This document shows, piece after piece, positions 1 to 10,115 of a stretch of 64,000 bases of DNA (position 1 is its first letter; each line of letters opens with the position of its first letter). Under the pieces are notes generated by a model. The model was not told where the DNA came from and ran no database searches. It worked only from the letters and a program-made list of their open reading frames with translations. The translations under genes were made by a program, and so were the position numbers. The DNA comes from Allantophomopsis cytisporea (lineage: Eukaryota; Ascomycota; Leotiomycetes; Phacidiales; Phacidiaceae), in contig CP103033.1 in assembly GCA_024752435.1 (NCBI GenBank), positions 1,054,001 through 1,118,000 on the forward strand, given 5' to 3'.

Positions 1-2
1 TT

Positions 3-1175
3 ACTGGTACTTCGCCAGCATTGACCAGCGTTCCAACCAGCACCGTCCAGAGTGCTCTCCCACTTACTACCCAGGCATCGTCCGCCCCTGTCTCGAGCTC
101 TGCCATTGAATACACCACCTCATCCATATACTCTGAGGTTGTTGAGCCAGAGATCAGCGCTGGCAGTACCGTTGGCTACACCACCGAAACTATCTTCGTT
201 AGCACGACTGTCTGCCCAGTTGCCGCCGAGGAGACTTCTACCATCTACAGCGTTGTAAGAGTACCAATCGTCTCCGACGGATCTACCATTGACCATGGCA
301 CTTCAACTGTGGCTGTTGGCACCACTGTGTATCCAGCTTCTGGATCATCTTCCACGGCCGCCAGCAGCAGCAGCATTGCTCCAAGCTACCCGGTCTCTGG
401 CAACTCTTCCTCCACCATGATCTACCCAACCTCCAGCGCTTCAAAAGCGTCAAGCAGCTCCTCCTCTTCCTCCAGCGCAGAGTGCACTCCAGTCACCGTC
501 CAAGTCACCAAGTACCGCACTGTCATTACGCCAACTAGCACGACCGTTGCCAACGACGTAACCACCACCTTGTACACCACCTTCCTGGTCCCATCCGCCA
601 TCTCCGGCTCTGTCTCCCAGTGCGGTACCGCTACTGCGACTGATGACATTCTCACTGCCGTCAACACCTTCACCACCTCGGCATTGGCCTCCGTCTCCAT
701 TTGTGTCCCTCAAGTAACCAAGATCACCTCTGGCTCTGTCACCAGCACCTCCGTCGTTTCCGCTTGCCCGATCTCCACTAGAGCTAGCTCCGTAGGTGCA
801 TCTACCACTTCCACTGCTGAGTCTACCTCCACCGAGTCCAGCTCTTCTTCGTCTACTTCTACTGAGTCGAGCTCCGCTGTATCTACCTCCATCGAATCCA
901 GCTCTGCTTCGTCCACTTCTACCGAGTCCACCTCTACTTCCACCATCGCTACAACCACAACCACAACCACAACCACAACTCCAACCTCATCTTCCACCTC
1001 CACTTCCACTACCACCACTGCTGCCGCCCTCGCGATCGTAACCGTTACCGGCGCCCCAACCACCATAACTGTGGGTGCGACAGTGACCACTACCATCACC
1101 ACCACCTCTACCCTGACCTCTACCTCTACTTCAACTATCGCTACAACTGTAACGAGCACATATTCCGTGTTTTGA
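3..1175 (+). CDS. Ser/Thr-rich cell-surface-type protein (5' partial)
   Basis: One long open frame runs in from the left window edge and stops with TGA at 1173-1175; no start is visible, so only the C-terminal ~390 residues are present. The product is dominated by Ser, Thr, Ala and Val. It has spaced modules with short Tyr-Thr-Thr and Val-Tyr cores and a few Cys-Pro pairs in the first 200 residues, then pure Ser/Thr tracts with repeated Thr-Glu-Ser-Ser units. This is typical of heavily O-glycosylated fungal wall or adhesin-like proteins. The end (STYSVF) is not a clear hydrophobic GPI-anchor tail, so the anchoring mode is unknown. The antisense frame is also open, but only because it mirrors the low-complexity codons. 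The family is not identified; the surface role is inferred from composition. Confidence 0.7.
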   Translation, partial: TGTSPALTSVPTSTVQSALPLTTQASSAPVSSSAIEYTTSSIYSEVVEPEISAGSTVGYTTETIFVSTTVCPVAAEETSTIYSVVRVPIVSDGSTIDHGTSTVAVGTTVYPASGSSSTAASSSSIAPSYPVSGNSSSTMIYPTSSASKASSSSSSSSSAECTPVTVQVTKYRTVITPTSTTVANDVTTTLYTTFLVPSAISGSVSQCGTATATDDILTAVNTFTTSALASVSICVPQVTKITSGSVTSTSVVSACPISTRASSVGASTTSTAESTSTESSSSSSTSTESSSAVSTSIESSSASSTSTESTSTSTIATTTTTTTTTTPTSSSTSTSTTTTAAALAIVTVTGAPTTITVGATVTTTITTTSTLTSTSTSTIATTVTSTYSVF

Positions 1176-1347
1176 TTTGCAAGACCTACATTGAAAGAGA
1201 TCATAGGATTGAATGAGAAGCATCGTCGATAGACGAGGTTTAAATGTTTTGATTAATAGCGTTCATGGGGGATTTTGGGGTTGATAGAATTGGAGTAGGT
1301 TTGAAGAACTTGGGGGATATTTGTAATTTGTATTTATAAATCTGAGA

Positions 1348-3706
1348 TTATATTGCTACGGCTACCCTTGGTTCTTTCGATTCGTTATATACGTTCAAAA
1401 GCTCTTGCGCGCAAACAATGCTGCTATTTTCAGTGTTCTCTGAATCACTAGCCCTCTGGATATGCTCTTGCAGTAAAGCCTGGTATAATGCAGAGTATTT
1501 CTGCACATCCATAGCAGTCTTTAATATATATTGCCCAGCTAGAACGAGTGCAAGAGGGCGCCGATCAAGCAACTCCACCAATTTCTCCAAGCCTAGAGAC
1601 AAGTTAAGTACGACGTACCGAAAAGTGTAAATGAGCAAATTCTTACCTTCGCACTCCTTAAACACAAAGTACTTGTTGGGCAGTTTCGCCACATTGGCGA
1701 GTATCAAACAGCCCTCCTCCATGCTCACAGCATCAACACCATGGCTGCTGCCCAGATACGTCAAGCTCCTCAGTCTTGAAGTCACAATAATCGAGCCGTG
1801 ATTACACTCTGGGAAAAATTCTCGAGGATCGTACGCCTCCGGATCCCCGCTCTGCAGCTGTCTATCCACTCCATCAAACACCAACAGCCAATCCGTATTC
1901 CTCTCGTGAGAAAACCATTCTCTCACAAACTTCACCTTCTCCTCCATGCTGTCCAATCCCACCAACGCCTCTACAGACACCTTTTTATCTTTCTTTAGCG
2001 CCTCCAAGACCCCCACGAACGATGATATCAAACTTTTGCGCCCGCTACCATCAAGCCAGAAAATTGCTGTGTAGTTGCACCTGTGATCGGTCACATACTT
2101 CCACGCCAAACTACTCTTACCGATGCCATGTGGGCCGTGGAGCACAGTGATTGTCCGGCACTTGACCTGGCGGCTGCGGCACATGTTCGCCTTCAATTTC
2201 GTCATCTCGGCAAGAACGGGAACAGGATTTGTCATCGTCGGGCACCTGCAGATTGTGAAGGGGGATTGGGCTATGTGGATTAGAAAGTAGTGATGGGTTC
2301 CTGGGGAGTAGGGACTTACTTCTTTTCACTTGAGGTTGTTAGTATGAGTTTATAACTTAAGACATTATTGACAAGAAGAATCACGAAATATTTGAAATAT
2401 ACTAATAGAGAGAGGGATACAAGCTTACAGTCTTTCTCCTGATCTTCCCTGTCCCACCGCTCCTGAATCTCCATTGGTGCTCGCCGAGTATTGATAATTA
2501 GCCTGTGGCAGATCTTCTCATACAATGGGCAGTCATTAGTCTCATACTGCACCATACTTGTATGGTCCGCTCTCATGGAAAACCACGTTGTGTTCGGATA
2601 TCCGATCATAACAGCGGACTCGTAAGGCACGCACTAATTCAACATTAACAGCAACACGCATGAAACTTCAAATTCTAAGACATACCATCATCTTCCCAAA
2701 CGGTGTCTTTGTAGGCAGTGTCTCGTAAGCAAAAGCAATGCGGTATATCTGCGCAAGACCTTGAAAGCGATCCATTTGTCCGCTCAGGAAGCCAGAGTGC
2801 GGCTCAAGACACTCGACAAGCTCATAATCTGCGAGACCAATAAAAGAAGCAATATTCGCCCCAATTCGGGCCATTGACGCCGTCTTTGTACCGCTATGTG
2901 GCGTGCCAATGAAGATAATCATGTAAGTAGACGTTGTGACCTCCGCCAAGTGCGGATAGATCTTTGCATATAGGAGCATCTAGCCTGTTAATAAAGCTTC
3001 ACCCCGCCACGAATAGGGTCCTGAACATACTTCTTTCAAGACGATCCCGCCCAGACTATGAGCCACAAACAAAATTGGGCGGCGCATTGTCTGCTGTCAT
3101 CAAAAACGTGTTGAGAATTGAAAACGAAAAGGAAGACACTCACCCCCGTCTCACGCCGTTTCGCAGCCAAAGCCTTGGCAAAGTCGATGGCATGGTCCAG
3201 AATCGACTTCTTGCTCACCTCGCGCTTGACTCCCTTATATCTGATACCGTGCGGGCTGGAATTGTAGCCCCAGCTGAATATACGCGCATTGGGAATGTCA
3301 TCTGGCAGGAAGTCCTGCAGCCAGTACTTACCATTCTTCGGAGCTACATATGTTCGCCGGGGATGACCACCAAGCCCGTGGATTGCTACAATACTTGACA
3401 GCGTTAACTGTTGGCCCCATCTTGAACTTCGAGTTTTCAGAATATTGGTCTTGTGACGAGTTTTGAAATGAGAAGTTTCTGTTGAATGCGTAACTTACTC
3501 GACAACGGGCTTGTCACCCTCGGAGAGCAGATTCAAACCTATGTCAGAAATCGTGACTGTCGGCTTGATCTCAAGGACCTTCTCCTATTAACCATGAGAT
3601 AACTTATACTTTCATCGATTTCAACAGAAATAAGTACCTTCATCTTAGAGCCATCAGAACCATCAGAATCCCTCCTTTGACGACGAAAGTTGCATCGAGA
3701 AAACAT
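1348..3706 (-). CDS. NLR-like protein: alpha/beta hydrolase (lipase-like) + NB-ARC NTPase
   Basis: This is a spliced gene of about seven or eight exons. ATG is at 3704-3706; first exons read 3706-3638, 3584-3499 and from 3393. The N-terminal ~270 residues form a serine-hydrolase domain: an IVAIHGLGGHP oxyanion segment, a nucleophile elbow AHSLGG and a following FIGTPHSG segment. The C-terminal half is an NB-ARC NTPase with P-loop GPHGIGKSS, Walker B WLLVFDGVD, sensor-like GSIIVTSR and a GLPLA-like RRPLALVLAG. The gene stops soon after, so no ankyrin, TPR or WD repeats are seen. A 54-nt intron at 1594-1647 is in frame and without a stop, so retention would still give protein. The join near 2275-2431 was chosen because only an acceptor at CACATAG (about 2276) keeps the P-loop frame. 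Fungal proteins of this design are candidate innate-immunity or heterokaryon-incompatibility receptors; that role is inferred. Confidence 0.8.
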
Positions 3707-4272
3707 TATTCGAAAATATGTACATATACAGAAAAGACAAAGATATTCGTAACCTACAATATCTGATATGGTAAATGAGAAGAATCAATAAAATACACAA
3801 ATATTAGTCAATGTTGGTCCAGCTGTTTCATCATTTCAAGGATGGTAAGTACCATTTCACCGCCCGTCACACCGCATATTCTAACAAATATCTCAACCAT
3901 ACAAAGTACACCTTGCAGCCGCGCGCCACCCAGCCTCCAGGCACCAGAATCAATGCAATGGGCGTCAAGTCAGCTCGCAAGGCTCCAATTCGGCGCAGTC
4001 AATACTGTGGGGAATACCCTTGCCCACGCCCCTGTACATAGCTAAGCGCCCACGAAAACCAACATTATGGACAAGCCGAACAGGCAAAGAAAAGAGACAG
4101 CGATCCACCGAAGCATTCTGCACATGGTTACCTTACAAACATACCGTATAATGTAGAAAAAGCGGTCTATGCTTGTAGTGAACAAATACCAAGATACTGT
4201 TCATATCTTTGCCTATAATTTTGCCAGCCCAATCATGGCAACATCAAACACTTGAATTCGGGTATATAAAGC
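3707..4272. other. Intergenic, no gene seen
   Basis: This 566-bp spacer lies between the start of the NLR-like gene and the stop of the lactonase-like gene. Small open frames at 3811-4045 overlap in two frames and show no splice or domain support. I take it as the NLR 5' flank plus the lactonase 3' flank. Confidence 0.5.
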
Positions 4273-5547
4273 CTAAACGCCTAGCAAATCCCCCTTTGTC
4301 CCCCTGCTCATCTGTACTCTCCAAAGCTCCTTCTCCGCACAAATGAACAGCTCTCCTTCCCTGCCAAAGCAGAAGTTCGCACAGCCATTAGGTACAATGA
4401 TGCGGCCGATGAGCGAACCAGCCGGATTCCAGACCTCAACACCGTCACCGCAGCCAGAATACACGTTGCCGTGTACATCGCACTTAATGCCGTCCGGGAA
4501 GCCATCAGCTGCGTATGCAAAAAGACGCTTGTTAGTGAGGAAGGGGGCGTTGTGGATGAGTGTTACATCGTAGGCATAGATTGTTGCAGCCCTGCTTACG
4601 TCAGTTCTTGCTTTTGATATTGACATCTCGCGGAAGAGCTCACCTCAGCGCATCCTTCTCCCCGTCACCGTGCATATAATCCGTATCCGTAATATACACC
4701 GTCCCCTCATCCGGACTAAAGCAGATCCCATTCGGGCGCCCCAGTCCATCGGCCATGACGCGACACTCGCCGCTCTCGGGTACAAAGCGATAAATCTGCG
4801 CCCTCAACTTCGGTAATCCCCGAAACTCCTGCTCAAAGCCGTAAATCGGATCCGTGAACCAAACCGCACCATCCTTCGCGACAACCACGTCGTTAACTGA
4901 GTTGAACTCCCGTCCATGCCAATTCGTGACCAGTGGAACTGGCTTGCCGCCGCGCGGCATGTGCCAGATCCCGCCGGGGGATGTGAGGCTGCCCTGCGCG
5001 CAGAAGAGGATAGAGTCTGTGCCATAGTTTACGCCGCCGTTTGGCATTTCGATACCTGGTGGGGGGCGCATCTTCACCCATTCGACGGTATGGATGTCAT
5101 TGTTGCCATTGAGGCGCTCGGTGCGGGAGAGCTTGATCCGAGAGATGAGAATGGTCGGTAGATTGGAGGATGAGGTTGCTTGGAGGAGGTTGGAGGTTAT
5201 ATAGAGCTCTTCGTGAGAAGGAAGATAGACGCAAGCTTCGTGGAAAAAGGGATTCTTGCTGGTTTTGGAGGTTGTGAGGAGGAGAGAATGGGTGGGTTGT
5301 CCAAGGAGAGCGGTGAAAGAGGCATCGTAGGAGAGGATGGCGACGGAGTTCTTAGGCGCGACAAAGGGTCTGTAGGAATTAGTTTGAGACTTGGATTCTA
5401 GAAGGATAATTACTTTATGCTCCCTGATGCTTCAGCTACTTTATCCACGATCTGACCGTCAGCTAAGTGCGGTGTATGGTGCAACTGATTTCATACCTGT
5501 ACAGGCGTCTCAATGACGGGAATATCTGAATTGATAACGGCAGCCAT
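4273..5547 (-). CDS. SMP-30/gluconolactonase-family lactonohydrolase
   Basis: This four-exon gene starts at ATG 5545-5547. A short first exon (MAAVINSDIPVIETPVQ) joins IVDKVAEASGSIK, then the main exon (PFVAPKNSVAILSYDA...). The last exon begins AATIYAYDV after an intron at about 4593-4645, and the stop is at 4273-4275. The protein is a beta-propeller of the SMP-30/gluconolactonase/LRE family: PPPGIEMPNGGVNYG, FNSVNDVVVAKDGAVWFTDP, LGRPNGICFSPDEGTVYITD and GFPDGIKCDVHGNVYSG carry the acidic and Asn residues used for divalent metal in this family (SVND and PDG motifs). It probably hydrolyses a sugar or aldonate lactone; the substrate cannot be told. No signal peptide is obvious, suggesting a cytosolic enzyme. 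Fungal homologues are often annotated as lactonohydrolase or gluconolactonase. Confidence 0.82.
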
Positions 5548-6983
5548 ATTTCTTTTATACACTACACTGTCAAGAGGACACAACGGGTAGGAACAAATCA
5601 AACTGCGATACAACCTGTATAGCTGTGATCAAAGAGAGACGGGACCCAGAAAATTCATATAATTATTCATAGAGTACAAGCATTGAGAACAAGCAAAGAC
5701 AGACAGATGATGTTGAAGCTTTCCCCGACGCGATAACTCGAGCTTAAGCTCAAGCTCCGAGCGTTGCAAGGGTCCAGCTGAAGGGTCCAAGCAGAACCAT
5801 AAATCCAAGGCACACCTTCGATATCTATCTGAGGCGACACGGTGACTCTACGTATCAACTCCAAGCACTGCACGGAGTAAATGTCATATAATTCACAACC
5901 ACGTGAAGTCTCACCCCACTTGCGACCCAAGCTCACGCAATATACACTAGAGAAATAGAAAATGGGAGAAGCAATTCAGGAAATGCCCATCCGGAGTCCA
6001 AGCTTCGAGACGTTGAAAGTCATGTGCCAAGGACGAGCAAGGGGCGAGTTCACTCGCAATATAACCTACGCGAACGATCATCGAACTCATTACACGGACT
6101 TTCCAATTGGCCGTGTCAGGATATGACTGGAAAACAGCTCTGCTACTCGACCTCAATGCCATATAACAACAATAAATAAATGCAGGGTGTTGCTATCAGG
6201 GCCTCGTTATTATCACATCGCACACACGAAGCCCATCCATCACTTGAGTTCAACCGGAGAAATATTGGTCAATCACTCAATTCACCGCCACACCTCACTG
6301 CCAAGGTAAAACATATCAAGAAGCCTCCCCCTTCCACAAAAAAATGCTCATTTCAGCACACGAACACCAACAACACATGTATCCATAAAATAGCCCAACT
6401 CAAAATGCACAAACAATCCAATATCCTCTTCTCAGCTTCGCTACTTTCCAACCAATACACTCCTCTCCCATTCCTATCACGGCTATTCCCTGACTACCAC
6501 TCCCTCGCCTCTCCTAGAACAGTAGACAAAAACACAAACAAAGTAATCCAACGCCAAACCCCTCTACCAGATGCCCGGCGGGTATGAAATGCCGAAGCAA
6601 AGGAAAGTAATGTTGTAAAAAGCTCATTCTCCAGTGTCATACACTCTCCTCTCATTCTCACTCAACTAACTAAACTCATAGAAGATAAAAAGGGTGGGGG
6701 GGGGAGGCACAAACAGCCATAACCCAGCAAGCAGAAGTGAAAAGGGTGTCATCATCCATCGTCAAAGTCATCCTCACCACTTCAGTAAAATAAAAAAAAG
6801 TAAAAAAAGACCACACAAACTCGCAGTGAACGAACAGAAAACAACGTATTTAGAATCCAACCATCGAAAAGAAGAAGAATTGACCAAAGCCCGGGACAAA
6901 AGTTGAAGCTCCTAGCGCCATCCATGCTCATCTCAGCCACTCCCTAGACCACCTCTCGCACGAAACCGCGGGAAGGAAATCCC
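5548..6983. other. Intergenic, no convincing gene
   Basis: These 1.4 kb lie between the lactonase-like start and the BEM1 stop. Open frames at 5667-5936 (-), 5947-6162 (-), 6180-6587 (+) and 6694-6906 (+) have no recognisable domain and skewed composition, so I regard them as chance. The part next to 6984 is A/C-rich and probably contains the BEM1 3' UTR. A short G-run is at about 6695-6705. Confidence 0.5.
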
Positions 6984-9073
6984 TCATGCAACCTCCACAT
7001 AAAGTACGAGTTTTGGATTCCTACTCAGCGCGAAATCGAGGTCATTATTACTGATAAGCGGGGGTTTTTCGCCAGATGGATCATCCTTATAATTGATAAG
7101 GAGATTCTCTGTCTCGGGGATCTGTAGACGGTCTCTGATTTTCTCGTAGAGGGCTTGGAAGGCGATATCGGAAGCGACGCGGATAGCGATAACATCATCG
7201 CCGAAGTAAATTTTAATTTTGATGGCGGCGGCGGAGGTATTATTAGTGTTAACGGTGGTGGCCTGCGACATGGAGGAGGGCTGGCGATTGAAATCTGGCA
7301 TCTGCTGCTGAGCGGTCGAGGGGCGACTACCCTGGGAGTGAGATGCACTATGGGATGCACTGTGGGCGTAATGGTTGTTATCATGCTGGTGCTGAGCTTC
7401 TTGTTCTTGGTTGTAGTCGGCCTCGGGATCAGAGCCCTCTTCGTTGAAGATTGTCTCGGGATCGAGTTCAGAATCGCCTTCGCGTGGGTTGAAGAAATGC
7501 TTGACCAGGTCGCAACCTGCAATGTAGGGCGGTTGTGCGAGCAAGTTCTTGACATAGGCATCGAGATTATGCCGCCTGCCGTCCGTGATGGCATCTGTGA
7601 CGTAGTTTACGGGCCCAGGCATATATGGCAGTGTGCGCTTCTGGCCATTCATGTTGCCTGCCTCGGCGGGGAATTGTGTGAGAAGAGCGATTTGGAAATC
7701 ATAGAAGTCCTCGTAGAATCGCGAAAGCTCCCACCATCGCCCATCCTCGTGTTGTACTTCAACAACGAACCAGTATTTTTCTTCCGCAAAACAGAATCTC
7801 GGAATAGATGCAGAAACGGGAGCGACCAAATCTGAAGGCAGATCCTGTTGGTATTCGTTGTGGGCGGGCTGCACAGGCTGTTGTGCTCTCTGCGCCGATT
7901 GTCGTTGTTGCTGTATGAAAAGTCAGTAAGAATGCTTCGAGTCCAGTATCATGCCAAGATTTATCAAGCTTGTCGGAAGGGCTATCCAGAACACTTACAG
8001 CAGATTGTCCATTCTGACTCTGTCTCTGTTGAAGGCTCATTCTGTCCATGCCCTGCTCAAGCTGCTGCTGTTGTTGAGCAGCAGCCGCTGCTCTTTCAGC
8101 GTTTGCCGCCTCGAATTTTCCAAGTGTAATACTGCTATTCTTGTAATCGGCCGCCATCTTCTTCCACTCCTCGACCTTCGGCACGCCGGCCTTTTGAACT
8201 GCCGCAGATGCATCTGATACAGGAGCACCAGATGACATATCCCGGATCTCAATGTAGGAAACTGGAATCAGACCGGGGCCACCAAGTCGTCCAATTGGTT
8301 TTGCGACAAACCACTCCGGGTTCGATTGCGCAATGACAATAATGGCCTCTCCCTGCTTCGCCTCCAGCTCATCCGGTCTCTCCGCCGCGAAGTCGTACAT
8401 CACAATACCATACACCATAGCGCCCGATCCCTTGCCCATACTCTTTGACATGCGCGAATCGACTCCATTGCCAGCGGGTTCCGAGAAACCGGAATCGTGA
8501 TCGGGGATCTTTGTGCTGGCGCCTGAAACATCCGATTGTCCACTGTCCCTCTCCGTCCTACCCAAAGCCTGGAAGAATGCGACTGGTACTATGCCTCGGG
8601 CATCCGGCACGGCGGGGTTACACGCTTCATACCACTCCGTATCGTTTTCGCGCCCGATGACATGAAAGAAATCGCCCTTTGAGAAGGACAGCTCCTGTGT
8701 CGATTGTGCCTCGTAATCATATAAAGCTCTGATGACCTGTATGTTCGCGACCGGTCAGTTTCCTGTAGGCAAAATGGAGCAGCGGCACCCCGCGCGCATG
8801 TAGAATGAAGACCCACGGACCTTTTTGGGCGGTACTATCGCAACCGCGGATTTGGGAGTTATGGAGATATGTTGGACCTTGGATTCATTCTTCTCGCCTT
8901 TGATGGATCTGCGGAGGGCCTGTATGTATCGAAAGCTGTCAGCGACTGATCCTCTATTCATCGTTGATGCCCGCATAGTGGTGATGGTAGTCATTGTAGC
9001 AGGCAGTGGTACAACAAGTAAGACCTGCTTGGTGGAAGTGTTGTTGCGCGCGCATGGAAATACTGACCTTCAT
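6984..9073 (-). CDS. bem1: BEM1-like polarity scaffold (SH3-SH3-PX-PB1)
   Basis: The four exons are 9068-9073, 8821-8919, 7999-8736 and 6984-7910, with all junctions GT...AG and phases agreeing, giving 589 residues. The first exon encodes only Met-Lys, joined to ALRRSIKGEKNESKV, which is why no ordinary start precedes exon 2. SH3-1 is at about residues 36-97 (VIRALYDYEAQ) and SH3-2 at about 142-203 (YGIVMYDFAAERPDELEAKQ). A Gln-rich linker follows at about 250-290, then a PX domain at about 305-420 (RWWELSRFYEDFYDFQ, and the lipid-binding stretch near KRTLPYMPGP). The C-terminal PB1 domain is at about 505-589 (IKIKIYFGDDVIAIRV ... LVLYVEVA). This is exactly the Bem1/Scd2 architecture: it links Cdc42, its GEF Cdc24 (through PB1) and PAK kinases at sites of polarised growth, and in filamentous fungi also contributes to NADPH-oxidase signalling. 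Function is inferred from family. Confidence 0.95.
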
Positions 9074-9712
9074 GTTGATGACTTATAGATGAATTCAGCT
9101 TGGGTGACTCCTTCCCTTCTCTCGTCGGCAAGGGCAAGTAATGGATGGTAACCTTTTTTTCTGCTTCTCCGGTTTTGTAGTGTTCCGATGAGGGAGTGTC
9201 GTGGAAGGCGCCGTTGGCCCTGTCAATGAATGATTGTTGGTTGGCGATTGTCTACTGCGCCCCTCCTTGTTCTGTCTTTCCCTCGTTTGCCGCTTGGGTG
9301 CGCTTTGCTTTCCCCCTCCTTGAGCCTAACTCTCTCTCACTCTCACTCTCTCTTCTTTTCCTATTTTCCGTCGTGCGCGTACACTGTGGCGATGAACGAG
9401 GATCTCCTACTAGAATTAGATCTCCGCACAGGAAAGGTTGTTCAGCCCTGAATTCGCGATGATGCGTGGTTAAGTGGTATGGATGGTCAAGTAGGTAATG
9501 TAAGCTGGTAAGGTCGACGCCTTTTTTTCGGGGAAGAAGTAAGTTTTCTTTTTTGGGTGGGATGATGCTCGAAAGAAAGGGTAAACGGTTGTCTGTGGTG
9601 ATAGAAGTCCACTTATAGTTAGAAGGAAAGTAATAAGTAACCAGTAACACTGCTCTTGATGAGGGAGTATTTTGCTCTCTTTTACTATGCTTTGGTATTG
9701 GTTTGGTATTGT

Positions 9713-9768
9713 TTTTCTTTTCTTTTCTTTTCTTTTCCCTTTCCCTTCTTTTTTTTTTTTTTTTTTTT
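9713..9768. repeat. TTTTC microsatellite running into a T20 tract
   Basis: Repeated TTTTC units at about 9713-9736 are followed by CCCTTTCCC and an uninterrupted run of 20 T at 9749-9768. Homopolymer length in an assembly may be inexact. Confidence 0.9.
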
Positions 9769-10078
9769 GGTTTTGTTTGTGTCCCTGGTTGGTGGTCCTC
9801 CGTACTTTTTCTTTTCTTTTTGCAATTGGCAATTGGCAATTGAATTATGGAGTATCTTGTTCTATGGAGATTGCCCACGGATATTATGTTCTATGCTTGG
9901 TGATGCTCTGTACTCCGATATGGTCCATTCGACTCTGGACTCTCTGTTAAGGTGGGTATTCCTCATTCAAGCCCAAGGGAAAGTGAAATTCGAAATGAGG
10001 AGGGGGGGCGCTCTAAACCGACAAGGGGATTGTGTTGGACTGTGTGTTGGACTCACTCACTCTCTGTTGATGGACCAT

Positions 10079-10115
10079 GAGTGAGTGAGTGAGTGAGTGA
10101 GTGAGTGAGTGAGTG
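10079..10115. repeat. (GTGA)n tetranucleotide microsatellite
   Basis: About nine perfect GTGA units, then two GTGTGA-like degenerate units up to about 10126. It lies in the gene-poor region about 1 kb upstream of the BEM1 start. Confidence 0.95.

Noticed and set aside
710..1204. Antisense open frame opposite the Ser/Thr-rich gene (Val/Glu-rich product)
   Set aside because: It is the mirror of low-complexity Ser/Thr codons and has no domain.
6180..6587. 135-codon plus-strand frame
   Set aside because: Asn/Thr/His-biased composition, no domain, position fits the bem1 3' flank.
9252..9878. 208-codon minus-strand frame rich in Lys/Arg
   Set aside because: It spans homopolymer and CT/GA tracts; its composition is explained by simple repeats.
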